From the NCBI RefSeq assembly GCF_900188155.1, contig NZ_FZOG01000005.1:1-64000 (forward strand): 64,000 bases of DNA, given 5' to 3'. The notes beneath the pieces were generated by a model. It was not told the origin of the DNA and searched no databases. It saw nothing but the letters and a program-made list of their open reading frames with translations. The translations under genes and the position numbers were made by a program. The stretch comes from Pseudomonas segetis. Lineage in GTDB: Bacteria; Pseudomonadota; Gammaproteobacteria; Pseudomonadales; Pseudomonadaceae. Below, one piece after another: positions 45,991 through 54,427 of this stretch. The stretch's first letter is position 1. Every line of letters begins with the position of its first letter.

Positions 45991-46695
45991 ATGCGAAAGA
46001 CCACAAAGAGCTGGTTGGAGCAGTTGAGTGTGTGGATTGCCTGCGCGAGCGTGGCGCTGTTCACTGTTGCAGCGCATGCCTCGGAAGAGGATGACCCCTG
46101 GATTGGTTATAACCGTGTGATGTTTAACATCAATGACACCGTTGATACCTACACCTTGAAACCATTGGCCAAAGGCTATCAGGCGGTTACCCCGCAGTTT
46201 TTAGAAGATGGCGTGCATAACTTCTTTAACAACATCGGTGAAGTTGGCAACCTGACCAACAACCTGCTGCAAGGCAAGATTCATGATGCGGGTGTCGATA
46301 CCAGCCGTTTTATTTTCAACACCACCCTTGGTTTGCTGGGCTTTGTCGATGTAGCTACGCGCATGGGCCTGCAACGTAACGATGAAGACGTCGGCCAGAC
46401 CCTGGCCGTCTGGGGTGTTGGCAGTGGTCCTTACCTGGTGCTGCCGCTGTTTGGCCCAAGTACCGTACGTGACGCCGTCGCCCGTGTGCCGGATGGTTTG
46501 CTGGCAACCGGTTTGTTCATTGATCACGTGCCAACGCGGAATGTTGTCTATGGCGTGAACCTGGTCGACACCCGTGCGAGCCTGTTCCCGGCCGAGCGCC
46601 TGATTGTTGGCGATCGCTATACATTTGTGCGCAACGCCTACTTGCAGAATCGTGAGTTCAAGATCAACGACGGTGTGGTTGAAGACGATTTTTAA
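45991..46695 (+). CDS. mlaA: MlaA/VacJ-family outer-membrane lipid-asymmetry protein
   Basis: A 234-residue protein of the MlaA (VacJ) family. It helps remove misplaced phospholipids from the outer membrane. Residues 1-30 form a signal peptide ending FTVAAHASEE; unlike E. coli MlaA there is no obvious lipobox Cys. Core motifs are DPWIGYNRVMFNINDTVDTYTLKPLAKGY, NFFNNIGEVGNLTNNLLQ, FIFNTTLGLLGFVDVA and GPYLVLPLFGPSTVRD. AAGGAGAA precedes the ATG at 45991. A strong terminator follows. Confidence 0.92.
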   Translation: MRKTTKSWLEQLSVWIACASVALFTVAAHASEEDDPWIGYNRVMFNINDTVDTYTLKPLAKGYQAVTPQFLEDGVHNFFNNIGEVGNLTNNLLQGKIHDAGVDTSRFIFNTTLGLLGFVDVATRMGLQRNDEDVGQTLAVWGVGSGPYLVLPLFGPSTVRDAVARVPDGLLATGLFIDHVPTRNVVYGVNLVDTRASLFPAERLIVGDRYTFVRNAYLQNREFKINDGVVEDDF

Positions 46696-46725
46696 AAACG
46701 GCTGAGCCATGGCTGCAGCCCAATA

Positions 46726-46757
46726 AAAAGGCGCCTCTAAGGCGCCTTTTGCGTTTT
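46726..46757. terminator. Intrinsic terminator between mlaA and the PilZ gene
   Basis: AAAAGGCGCC (46726-46735) pairs with GGCGCCTTTT (46741-46750), followed by GCGTTTTTT. The A- and T-flanked stem works for mlaA and could also serve the converging PilZ gene. A smaller GGCTGCAGCC palindrome lies at 46711-46720. Confidence 0.88.
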
Positions 46758-46795
46758 TTACGTTTTTTACGTTTTGAAAATATTTTGCGTGCTGA

Positions 46796-47095
46796 TCAGC
46801 GCATCGACAATACATTCACGCCGATGATCTGCTTGCCGTCTTCGTGGTTGTTGACGCGCACCACTTCGGCTTCAGCCGTCAGGCCTTTTAGCTGTGGATG
46901 GTCGGACTCGATACTGATTTTGACCTTGTCGCCGACCTGCAGCTTGCAAGCGGCTTCCAGCTGCATCCCCGTGGCAGAGAGGTCGCGACAGAGTGCCGGG
47001 ATGGCCTGGCCAGCATGGTGCAGCGTGGCGGGGGTTTCTACCTGCATCCGAATGTATTCGCGTTTTTCACTGTAATCGTGATTGCTTTGGCTCAT
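46796..47095 (-). CDS. PilZ-domain protein
   Basis: A 99-residue single PilZ domain. The cyclic-di-GMP-binding elements are an R-rich EKREYIRMQVE (RxxxR) and DLSATGMQLEA (D/NxSxxG). It probably works as a c-di-GMP adaptor, but the partner is unknown. It is divergent from rssB and convergent with mlaA, the same arrangement as in P. aeruginosa. Confidence 0.9.
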   Translation of the reverse strand: MSQSNHDYSEKREYIRMQVETPATLHHAGQAIPALCRDLSATGMQLEAACKLQVGDKVKISIESDHPQLKGLTAEAEVVRVNNHEDGKQIIGVNVLSMR

Positions 47096-47307
47096 ACGGG
47101 CTATTCTCTTGTCATTGGGACTTGTACCTAGGGTTTATAGCCCCCGCGTGTTTAGGGTGTAAAGTCACTTGTTGCCGCTCGGGGGTGCTTGAATCAAGGT
47201 ACGGATGGGAGTACCGTCTGCGCCTTAATCCGAACCGAGTGCGCGCGTACCGGTTTTGCTTTGACGTATAGGTCAAGCCACCGCGACGCAGTTTGCCTGG
47301 ATACCCC

Positions 47308-48471
47308 ATGCAGAAAACCAGTTCTACACTGCTGATCATTGATGATGACCAAGTGGTCCGCGCCAGTCTTGCGGCTTACCTTGAAGACAGCGGCTTTATT
47401 GTCTTGCAGGCCTCGAATGGACTGCAGGGGTTGGAAGTCTTCGAGCAGAAACATCCAGATTTGGTGATTTGTGATCTGCGCATGCCCCAGGTTGATGGCC
47501 TGGAGCTCATTCGACGTATTAATGCCCTGGGCTCCGAGACGCCAATCATCGTCGTCTCCGGCGCTGGCGTGATGACCGATGTGGTCGAGGCCCTGCGTCT
47601 CGGTGCTGCCGACTACCTGATCAAGCCCCTTGAAGACCTTGCCGTGCTTGAGCATTCGGTCAATCGAGCCCTTGACCGTGTCAGGTTGCGCCTGGAAAAC
47701 AAGCACTACGCCGAACAGCTCGAGGCCAGCTTGCACCTGTTGCAAGAAGACCAGAATGCGGGGCGTCAGGTGCAGATGAACATGCTGCCTGAAACACCCT
47801 GGGAAAGTAACGGTGTGCACTTTGCGCACCAGATAATCCCATCCTTGTACCTGTCGGGTGACTTTGTTGATTACTTTCGCGTGGATGACCGGCGAATTGC
47901 CTTTTATCTGGCGGATGTGTCCGGGCATGGCGCTTCATCGGCTTTCGTCACAGTGCTGCTCAAGTTCATGACTACGCGCCTGCTCTATGAATCGAAGCGC
48001 GCCGGGCGCCTGCCTGAGTTCAAGCCATCCGAGGTGCTTGGGCATATCAACCGTGGCTTGATCAACTGCAAGCTGGGCAAGCATGTGACCATGCTTGGCG
48101 GGGTCATTGATGAAGAAACGGACACCCTGATCTACAGCATTGGCGGGCATTTGCCGCTGCCAGTGATTTTTAGCGAAGGTCAGGCCAATTACATCGAAGG
48201 TCGCGGTCTGCCGGTTGGTTTGTTTGAAGAGGCAGAGTACAGTGATCAAACTATGCAACTGCCGAAAAGCTTCAGTCTGACGTTGTTGTCCGATGGTGTT
48301 CTCGACTTGTTGCCAGGCGACACTCTCAAAGATAAAGAAACGGTGCTTCCGCAGCTTGTTGCAAAGGCGGGCGGTACCCTTGAAGGTCTGCGGGATGTGT
48401 TGGGACTGGCCAACTTGGCGGAGATGCCGGATGATATTGCATTGCTTGTGTTAAGCAGGAATCTTGCATGA
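47308..48471 (+). CDS. rssB: Response regulator with PP2C-type phosphatase output (RssB)
   Basis: A 387-residue two-domain protein. Residues 1 to ~125 are a receiver with the phosphoacceptor Asp56 (LVICDLRMPQVDG), the Thr/Ser in IIVVSGAG and Lys in YLIKPLEDL. A coiled linker follows, then a SpoIIE/PP2C phosphatase domain (QVQMNMLPETPW..., FYLADVSGHGASSAFVTVLL, LLSDGVLDLLPG, MPDDIALLVLS). It should dephosphorylate the STAS protein RssC, whose gene overlaps its end, in a general-stress or sigma-control partner switch. The start is ATG 47308; an in-frame ATG at 47293 is weaker. Confidence 0.9.
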   Translation: MQKTSSTLLIIDDDQVVRASLAAYLEDSGFIVLQASNGLQGLEVFEQKHPDLVICDLRMPQVDGLELIRRINALGSETPIIVVSGAGVMTDVVEALRLGAADYLIKPLEDLAVLEHSVNRALDRVRLRLENKHYAEQLEASLHLLQEDQNAGRQVQMNMLPETPWESNGVHFAHQIIPSLYLSGDFVDYFRVDDRRIAFYLADVSGHGASSAFVTVLLKFMTTRLLYESKRAGRLPEFKPSEVLGHINRGLINCKLGKHVTMLGGVIDEETDTLIYSIGGHLPLPVIFSEGQANYIEGRGLPVGLFEEAEYSDQTMQLPKSFSLTLLSDGVLDLLPGDTLKDKETVLPQLVAKAGGTLEGLRDVLGLANLAEMPDDIALLVLSRNLA

Positions 48472-48962
48472 ACCCTGGGATAGGCCCCGGCCGCATCCAA
48501 TTTGCTGAGCAGGACGGAACATTTGTCCTCAAGTTCATAGGTGAAGTACGCCTGACCCTGTGTTCAGCACTCGACTACACGATCGAGAAAATCTTCACCT
48601 CGTTGAATTTCTCTGCGATCGTTATCGACCTTACCGAAACGCGTAGCATCGACAGCACCACGCTGGGCTTGCTGGCAAAGTTGTCTATTTTGTCGCGGCA
48701 AAAAGTCGGTTTGCTACCAACGGTTGTTACGACCCACGCTGATATCACTCGACTCTTGCAGTCGATGGGTTTTGATCAGGTGTTCAATATCGTCGACCGG
48801 CCGGTTCCCTGTCCTGAAGCCCTGGATGATCTGCCTTCCCAGGATCAGACCGAAGAGGTGGTCAAGGCCAAGGTGCTTGAGGCCCACCGGATTCTCATGG
48901 GCCTGAATGACTCCAACCGTGAAGCCTTCCACGACCTGGTCAACGCCCTGGAACACAGCTAG
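48468..48962 (+). CDS. rssC: Anti-sigma factor antagonist RssC (STAS domain)
   Basis: A 164-residue STAS protein. The likely phosphoacceptor is Ser63 in ETRSIDSTTLGLLAKLSIL, the spot targeted by kinase/phosphatase partners. A C-terminal ~55-residue extension (from LDDLPSQDQTEEVV) is usual in this Pseudomonas group. The ATG overlaps the rssB stop (ATGA), so the partners are translated together. It should bind an anti-sigma factor when dephosphorylated, by family knowledge. Confidence 0.9.
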   Translation: MNPGIGPGRIQFAEQDGTFVLKFIGEVRLTLCSALDYTIEKIFTSLNFSAIVIDLTETRSIDSTTLGLLAKLSILSRQKVGLLPTVVTTHADITRLLQSMGFDQVFNIVDRPVPCPEALDDLPSQDQTEEVVKAKVLEAHRILMGLNDSNREAFHDLVNALEHS

Positions 48963-48977
48963 CCGAACTCGCATACG

Positions 48978-49014
48978 AAAACGGGGCATTGAGTTAATCA
49001 ATGCCCCGTTTTTC
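48978..49014 (+). terminator. Intrinsic terminator of rssC
   Basis: AACGGGGCATTGA (48980-48992) pairs perfectly with TCAATGCCCCGTT (48998-49010) around a 5-base loop, followed by T residues. A 13-bp stem makes this a strong terminator. Confidence 0.92.
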
Positions 49015-49020
49015 TGTGCG

Positions 49021-49518
49021 TTGTCGCACCCTACGGGCCTGATGCCTAGGGTGGAAAACGCTTTATCCTTCCACCGCTGACTGACGCATCTGGATGCATG
49101 GTGGACAAGCTGCGCGTTGTCGCACCCTACGGGCCTGATGCGTAGGGTGGAAGACGCTTTATCCTTCCACCATTGGCTGCCGCACCTGGATGCATGGTGG
49201 ACAAGCTTCGCGTTGTCACTCCCAACGAGCCTGATGCCTAGGATGGAAGACGCTTTATCCTTCCACCGCTGACTGACGCATCTGGATGCATGGTGGACAA
49301 GCTGCGCGTTGTCGCACCCTACGGGCCTGATGCGTAGGGTGGAAGACGCTTTATCCTTCCACCATTGGCTGCCGCACCTGGATGCATGGTGGACAAGCTT
49401 CGCGTTGTCACTCCCAACGAGCCTGATGCCTAGGATGGAAGACGCTTTATCCTTCCACCATTGGCTGCCGCATCTGGATACATGGTGGACAAGCTTCGCG
49501 TTGTCACACCCTACGAAG
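49021..49518. repeat. Five tandem 96-bp repeats plus a partial sixth
   Basis: The unit beginning TTGTCGCACCCTACGGGCCT recurs at 49021, 49117, 49213, 49309 and 49405, and a fragment begins at 49501: an exact period of 96 bases. Units 2 and 4 appear identical; units 3 and 5 are variant copies with CACTCCCAACGAGCC. Each unit carries GGTGGAAG...CTTCCACC, an 8-bp inverted repeat; the canonical units also have CCCTACG...CGTAGGG, whose right arm overlaps that stem. The array fills the space between the rssC terminator and the 3' end of tal. Since 96 is a multiple of three, long but meaningless reading frames run through it. Confidence 0.93.
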
Positions 49519-49528
49519 TGGTCCTCGG

Positions 49529-50449
49529 CTAGCTGCTCAGCAACTGCTCGAGTTTTTGCTGGTCTTTGGCAAACTGGCGAATGCCTTCGGCGAGCTTTTC
49601 AGTGGCCATTGGGTCTTCGTTCATTGCCCAGCGAAACTGCGCTTGCGTCAGTGTTTGCTTGGCCTCGCCAGTCGCGCCGGTATTGAGCTTGCGCTCGAGA
49701 TTGCCTTGATCATCCGCAAGCTGTTGTAGCAAGTCCGGACTGATGGTCAAGCGGTCGCAGCCAGCCAGCTGTTCGATCTGGCCCAGGTTGCGGAAGCTGG
49801 CACCCATGACCACGGTGTCATAGCCATTGGCTTTGTAGTAGTTGTAGATGCGTGTTACCGATTGCACGCCAGGGTCAGCCATGCCGACAAAATCGCAGCC
49901 TTCAGCTTTTTTGTACCAGTCGTAAATGCGGCCCACGAACGGCGAGATCAAAAACACACCGGCATCGGCACAAGCCTGAGCCTGGGCGAAGGAGAAAAGC
50001 AATGTCAGGTTGGTTTGCACGCCCGCTTTCTCGAGCTGTTCGGCAGCCTGGATACCTTCCCAGGTGGATGCGATCTTGATCAGGATACGCTCGCGTCCAA
50101 CGCCTGCTTGCTCGTACAGCTCTACCAGGCGCTCGGCGCGGCGCAATGTTGCATTGGTATCGAAGGACAGGCGCGCATCGACTTCGGTCGAAATACGTCC
50201 GGGAATGATTTTCAGGATTTCCTGGCCAACGGCAACCCCGAAGCGGTCGCAGGCAAGGTTCAAGTCGCCATTACAGCCATCGACCGAGCTTTTCAGCAGC
50301 TCAGCGTAGCGCGGCATGGCGGCGGCCTTGAGCAGCAGCGAAGGGTTGGTGGTGGCATCGACCGGCTTTAGGCGAGCAATGGCATCTAAATCGCCAGTAT
50401 CAGCGACAACGGTAGTGAACTGTTTAAGTTGATCCAGCTTGTTAGTCAT
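49529..50449 (-). CDS. tal: Transaldolase
   Basis: A 306-residue transaldolase of the pentose phosphate pathway. It shows [11 protein letters not shown], the Schiff-base Lys in [52 protein letters not shown] and VMGASFRN. The ATG at 50449 gives [21 protein letters not shown] longer frame to 50482 is unlikely. Its 3' end lies 10 bases from the 96-bp repeat array. Confidence 0.96.
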   Translation of the reverse strand: MTNKLDQLKQFTTVVADTGDLDAIARLKPVDATTNPSLLLKAAAMPRYAELLKSSVDGCNGDLNLACDRFGVAVGQEILKIIPGRISTEVDARLSFDTNATLRRAERLVELYEQAGVGRERILIKIASTWEGIQAAEQLEKAGVQTNLTLLFSFAQAQACADAGVFLISPFVGRIYDWYKKAEGCDFVGMADPGVQSVTRIYNYYKANGYDTVVMGASFRNLGQIEQLAGCDRLTISPDLLQQLADDQGNLERKLNTGATGEAKQTLTQAQFRWAMNEDPMATEKLAEGIRQFAKDQQKLEQLLSS

Positions 50450-50503
50450 GACTAAACCTTGTCGTTGCGGATCCCCTGACATTACCCGAGGGCGAATCGG
50501 GGC

Positions 50504-51505
50504 TCAATGTCCTTCGAGCAATTGAGCGGCTTGGTCGAAGAGTTCCAGCGGGTCATTGGCCTTGTGAATATCCACCGAGAGCAACTGGCGGAAGCGTCTG
50601 GCACCCTTGAAACCCTGGGCCAGGCCCAGCATATGGCGGGTGACGTGGTGCATGGCTGCGCGCTCTTCCTGCAGATGACGGGCAATGTAATCGCGCATGC
50701 TGAGCATGGCTTCAAAGCGGCTCATCACAGGTGCATCGCTGGCAAACAGCCTCTGATCAACCTGGGCTAGCAAGTAGGGGTTGTGATACGCCTCGCGGCC
50801 GAGCATCACGCCATCAAAGGTTTCGAGGTGCGCAGTGCAATCTTCCAGCGTTTTGATACCGCCATTGAGGATCAGTTCAAGGTCGGGGAAGTCCTTCTTC
50901 AACTGCGCCGCCACCTCATAGCGCAAGGGCGGTATTTCACGGTTCTCCTTCGGAGACAGACCGGAAAGAATTGCGATTCGTGCGTGCACGGTAAAACTCT
51001 TGCAGCCAGCATCGCGAACCGTACCAACAAAGTCGCATAGCTCTGCATAGCTATCGCGACCATCAATGCCGATGCGATGCTTGACCGTGACCGGGATATC
51101 AACCGCATCGATCATGGCTTTGACGCAATCGGCCACCAATTGCGGATGAGCCATAAGACATGCGCCAATCATATTGTTCTGCACGCGATCACTCGGGCAG
51201 CCAACGTTGAGATTCACCTCGTTGTACCCGGCAGCCTCAGCCAGCTTGGCGCACGCCGCAAGATCCGCTGGCGAGCTGCCGCCCAACTGCAAGGCAAGCG
51301 GGTACTCAGCCACGTCATGACGCAGAAACCGCTGTGTATCACCGTGCAGCAACGCTCCGGTCGTCACCATCTCGGTGTAGAGCAATGCATTGCGTGACAG
51401 CTGGCGCAAGAAGAACCGGCAATGACGATCCGTCCAGTCCATCATCGGTGCCACGCTGAAGCGGCGGGACAGGGCAGGGCGGTTTACAGTTGAATCAATG
51501 GGCAT
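50504..51505 (-). CDS. dusA: tRNA-dihydrouridine synthase A
   Basis: A 333-residue flavoenzyme that reduces uridines in the D-loop of tRNA. It shows FSVAPMMDWTDRHCRFF, the catalytic Cys in NLNVGCPSDRVQNNMIGACLM, VTVKHRIGID, and a phosphate-binding NGGIKTLEDC. The ATG at 51505 gives MPIDSTVNRP. The 5' end of dusA is a known integration site for genomic islands. A degenerate copy of codons from this region lies ~3 kb away at 54428-54474, beyond an accessory gene cluster. Confidence 0.96.
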   Translation of the reverse strand: MPIDSTVNRPALSRRFSVAPMMDWTDRHCRFFLRQLSRNALLYTEMVTTGALLHGDTQRFLRHDVAEYPLALQLGGSSPADLAACAKLAEAAGYNEVNLNVGCPSDRVQNNMIGACLMAHPQLVADCVKAMIDAVDIPVTVKHRIGIDGRDSYAELCDFVGTVRDAGCKSFTVHARIAILSGLSPKENREIPPLRYEVAAQLKKDFPDLELILNGGIKTLEDCTAHLETFDGVMLGREAYHNPYLLAQVDQRLFASDAPVMSRFEAMLSMRDYIARHLQEERAAMHHVTRHMLGLAQGFKGARRFRQLLSVDIHKANDPLELFDQAAQLLEGH

Positions 51506-51840
51506 GGCGTGTGTTCTATCAATACCGGTCTGCTGTTTCGATATGCGCAAAGCCACCTGTAGCGATCCAGACAATCCAACAGGCAGGTAGCCAAGCGTTT
51601 ACGCAGCTAAAGCAAAACCGAGAAACGGGTTGCACCGTGCAGCATCCGTGCAACGGAGTGGGCGGCTAGTTTATCAGGAAATCTTGGTGGTCAAGCCGGC
51701 GAACAGATCAAGCTCAAAAGAACCCTGAAGATAAACAGCAAGAGAAACAATTGGGTACAGACCGGGATAATCAAGGGTGAACTGGTGATCACATTCGCTT
51801 GCTAAGTGTTCGGGCCAGAGCGTTACTGGTGTCAGCCTAA
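51506..51840. other. Intergenic region at the 5' side of dusA, no gene seen
   Basis: No coding frame reads like a protein here. GTTGCAC...GTGCAAC near 51629-51653 forms a 7-bp hairpin. The region should carry the dusA promoter on the minus strand and the left edge of the accessory patch. Confidence 0.4.
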
Positions 51841-52035
51841 TCAAATCGGGGGAGACGTCGGAACCTCAACAAATACTTGCAGATCCTGCCGACTGAATTA
51901 CTGATTGCCATGGCAAAAGGCGAAGTTGATACCCAAGCCATCGCCGCCAAACTTGCTGCGGAGCGGGGCCTGAGTGCCGAGGGGAAGTGGGTGGGATTTG
52001 AGAAGGCTGCTGATGTTTGGCTGGCTAAGACGTAA
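51841..52035 (+). pseudogene. Remnant of a small Pseudomonas hypothetical gene, no start codon
   Basis: An open frame without an upstream ATG (a stop lies at 51838-51840) encodes NKYLQILPTELLIAMAKGEV, then DTQAIAAKLAAERGLSAEGK and WVGFEKAADVWLAKT before TAA. The LPTELL...GLSAEGKWVGF pattern is like small hypothetical proteins common in Pseudomonas. The only internal ATG (51910) would delete the first conserved strand. Probably a truncated gene or one with an unusual start; moderate to low confidence. Confidence 0.4.
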
Positions 52036-52116
52036 AGCCATTGATCGTATAAGAGGCCCGGTGTTGTGGGGGACTGCGGCACCGGGCTTTTTTGTGCCTG
52101 CTTGAAAAGTATATTT

Positions 52117-52485
52117 TTATTTTTTGGAGTCATAATTGTTCATGATTTCTTTCCATATATAGCTATAGCTATAGCGAAGCCATGCAACTTTAAGCTTGTC
52201 AAACGCTCGGCGTATCAAGCTAGATTCTCGGGCCTTGAGTTCGTTTTCTATTTCATTTAATAGCCAGTCGTCCTTGAAGCCAGCCCATATAGGAGGGACT
52301 GGTGTTTCAAGGTTGCTGAAGCATACAGGAGCTACTTCTGAATACAGAATTTCTTCCACAATTTTTAAGTCATAGCCGCGAATGCGTTCTGCGATATGAG
52401 CGTAGTCGACGACGCTATCTACAAAAGTTTCAGCCAGTGCTATCTGGATACTCGCTTTCTCTTGCGGAGTCAGAATATATCCCAA
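52117..52485 (-). CDS. Putative immunity protein of the PAAR module
   Basis: A 122-residue acidic, cytosolic-looking protein rich in Trp/Tyr. It opens MGYILTPQEKASIQIALAET and includes EVAPVCFSNLETPVPPIWAGF. It resembles small DUF proteins found next to toxins in Pseudomonas (possibly DUF7079), from memory only. Its start overlaps the end of the glycine-zipper protein gene by 16 bases, the usual effector-immunity order. Base composition is AT-rich against flanking genes, a sign of transfer. The immunity role is inferred from context; it lacks clear membrane segments, although the predicted toxin is membrane-active. Confidence 0.6.
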   Translation of the reverse strand: MGYILTPQEKASIQIALAETFVDSVVDYAHIAERIRGYDLKIVEEILYSEVAPVCFSNLETPVPPIWAGFKDDWLLNEIENELKARESSLIRRAFDKLKVAWLRYSYSYIWKEIMNNYDSKK

Positions 52486-53252
52486 TGCGAAAGCTCCTCC
52501 AGTTCATCATCGAAAGTATCGGCGATCACTCCGCCGGCTACACCTCCCGCAGCGCTTCCGATCAGTATGACGGCTATGGCGCATGCAGGGGCTGCGGGAC
52601 CACAAATAACAGAAACGCCTAGTCCGGCCAGAAACCCTCCGGCGGCACCAGCGCCTAAGATAGTCGCTTGACGGGCGCTCTCTTTGACCTTGTTGTCTGC
52701 TTCAAGAATTTCGTAAGTGGCCAGCGCTGCGGTCATGATGATGCCAACCTTCCCCATGACAGACATGATCTTCGTGCCAGAGGTGAATTTAGCGTTGGCG
52801 CTTCCCGAGCGTTCTAATGCTTTGTACAGGATTTCTTTCTGCTGCGTCTTTGAAAGTTGCTCGTAGTTTTGGCCGAATTGAGTTTTCGACTTTTCGTTGA
52901 GGATATCTGTGTAGGTTTTGCCGGATTTTTTCTTTTTTTGTACGATGGCTAAGCCATGGGCGGAAGTGAATTTGCGATGCTCAAACATAATTTTGTTGCG
53001 CATTTCATTACTAAATTTTGTACCTTCTTCAACGCTGATGTTTCCCGCTCGTACGTCGGCGAAAACTTGTTCAGACATGCGTTTAATATTGCGTTGATAG
53101 CTCGCGCGGACTCGTTCGTCTTTGATCGCATCTATAGAAAATCGTGTTGCGGCGCCCTCCATGCCAGCGATGGCCATTTCAAGAGGTGACTGCGTCAGTG
53201 TGTGTTCGCTTTTTACAATATAGCTACCGGTCACTATGTAAGGTTCAGTCAT
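52470..53252 (-). CDS. Putative T6SS effector with C-terminal glycine-zipper membrane segments
   Basis: A 260-residue protein. Residues 1 to ~160 are helical and charged (KIMFEHRKFTSAHGLAIVQKKKK...). Residues ~165-185 form a hydrophobic stretch (IMSVMGKVGIIMTAALATYEIL). Residues ~197-248 form two Gly/Ala-rich segments (ILGAGAAGGFLAGLGVSVI and AVILIGSAAGGVAGGVIADT) separated by a short CGPAAPAC loop. Such glycine zippers occur in pore-forming toxins. It lacks a signal peptide. It overlaps the PAAR gene by 8 bases and the small downstream gene by 16 bases. A membrane-depolarising effector loaded on PAAR is the likely role, by inference. Confidence 0.65.
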   Translation of the reverse strand: MTEPYIVTGSYIVKSEHTLTQSPLEMAIAGMEGAATRFSIDAIKDERVRASYQRNIKRMSEQVFADVRAGNISVEEGTKFSNEMRNKIMFEHRKFTSAHGLAIVQKKKKSGKTYTDILNEKSKTQFGQNYEQLSKTQQKEILYKALERSGSANAKFTSGTKIMSVMGKVGIIMTAALATYEILEADNKVKESARQATILGAGAAGGFLAGLGVSVICGPAAPACAIAVILIGSAAGGVAGGVIADTFDDELEELSHWDIF

Positions 53253-53808
53253 GAGAAGGACCTTGTTCCAATATTTCTTTCAACAGTCCGTCTATGCTTG
53301 ATGTAGTGCAGGTATCTTCATGCTGAGCAAATTCCAATGTATGACAAAACCTTCCGGTAGGGTTGGAAAACTTGACTGTATTGGCCGAGTCAAAAGTTCC
53401 AGACATTGCAGATCCGTCGTCGAAGTGAGCGGTGCACAAAATTCCTGCATAGCTTTCAGATGCAGGAATAACGAAACCGATCCAGTTAGGAATAATGTTC
53501 AGAGGCTCTGGAGGTATAAATGGTGCTGGCGTGTGAGCGTCACCGATGATGATCGTACCCGAACCACCTATTACGATACTGCCATGAGTACCGCCGGTAT
53601 CGATAGTTGCAGCATTCTTGCCGTTGATGAATACCGTGGAGGCCAAACCAGTCGATAGGGTACTGCCACAGGTACAAGTATCGCCCTGGCGTGCAACTGG
53701 GAGTCCATCGAAGAAGACGTTTGGGGAGCCCGTAGCTATTGGGTTGGTACCGTGCCCTGGGATCGGGCAGTTGGTTGGGTCGGTTTGTCGGGCGGCTGGT
53801 TTCGCCAT
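53245..53808 (-). CDS. PAAR-domain protein with C-terminal adaptor region
   Basis: A 187-residue protein. Residues 1 to ~95 form a PAAR domain (MAKPAARQTDPTNCPIPGHG, GSPNVFFDGLPVARQGDTCTCG, STVFINGKNAATIDTGGTHG), which sharpens the tip of the type VI secretion spike. The zinc-site Cys/His residues are present. The last ~90 residues (from PLNIIPNWIGFV) look like an extension that could bind the next gene's product. AGGAGG is placed ideally before the ATG. No VgrG or Hcp gene is in the window, so the module relies on a T6SS elsewhere. Confidence 0.85.
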   Translation of the reverse strand: MAKPAARQTDPTNCPIPGHGTNPIATGSPNVFFDGLPVARQGDTCTCGSTLSTGLASTVFINGKNAATIDTGGTHGSIVIGGSGTIIIGDAHTPAPFIPPEPLNIIPNWIGFVIPASESYAGILCTAHFDDGSAMSGTFDSANTVKFSNPTGRFCHTLEFAQHEDTCTTSSIDGLLKEILEQGPSHD

Positions 53809-53930
53809 GATGACCTCCTGTCAAAAATACTGTGAAGACTTGACCTTAACAGACTGATTGACGGTATTGGAGTGTTTGAGGGTATTTGCGGCGAGATGAT
53901 TGAGTTTTTGCTTACTTCAAAACGGCTGCA

Positions 53931-54086
53931 TTGGACTACCCCCACCTCAAACGGATCATGAAACTCGACCGTTTACGACTGCGTGGCCTCACGGGGGCAA
54001 CTGACGAATTCACCTTGGCCGCGGCAGTGCAAAACCTGCGACGCATGGCCAAGCTTTTACCTCAAGGGCCACCGCTCACGGGATAG
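53931..54086 (+). pseudogene. 3' remnant of an IS transposase (IS1182-like)
   Basis: An open frame without a start encodes LDYPHLKRIMKLDRLRLRGL and then TGATDEFTLAAAVQNLRRMAKLLPQGPP, ending TAG at 54084-54086. The MKLDRLRLRG...DEFTLAAAVQNLRRMAKLL pattern fits the C-terminus of IS1182-family transposases. Everything upstream of it is missing. It marks past insertion or rearrangement in the accessory patch. Confidence 0.6.
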
Positions 54087-54427
54087 GTACGCCTGCTGCG
54101 AGCAGAAACCCTCAAATTAACCCTCAAACCTGAGCAAGGACGCTCAGTGAAACGCCGAAAGGCAACTTGAAGTGGCTTGCAGCCACTTTGGCAGCAGGCA
54201 CACCTGATCGGCTGGCTGCCGCTGAAGCTACTTTTTCAACAGAATCGGCCGATTGCGAACGATCATATCCATGGATTGTGCAAGCCTAATCTGATGCAAA
54301 TGACTGGTCAGGTCGATGCAAATGGTGGAACAAGCATGTGTTTTCCCTTGCTTAAATTTTGCTGCAGCAAAACAGATTCAGTATCTAACTAGCTGAAATT
54401 CCGAGGTACTTAAGTTTCGTTAATCAG
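54087..54427. other. Non-coding remnant DNA after the transposase fragment
   Basis: No credible gene is seen. AAGTGGCTTGCAGCCACTT near 54169-54187 forms a hairpin. TAACCCTCAAA-like short repeats lie near 54100-54125. The region probably belongs to the decayed mobile element. Confidence 0.4.

Noticed and set aside
49021..49518. CRISPR array
   Set aside because: The repeats are contiguous 96-bp units with no unique spacers and no cas genes nearby.
49309..49686. Plus-strand frame with repeated HHWLPHLD-type blocks
   Set aside because: It runs through the 96-bp repeats, which stay in frame only because 96 is divisible by three, and ends antisense in tal. No ribosome site.
54177..54392. 71-codon plus-strand frame after the transposase remnant
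   Set aside because: No ribosome site and no protein-like pattern; lies in decayed element DNA.
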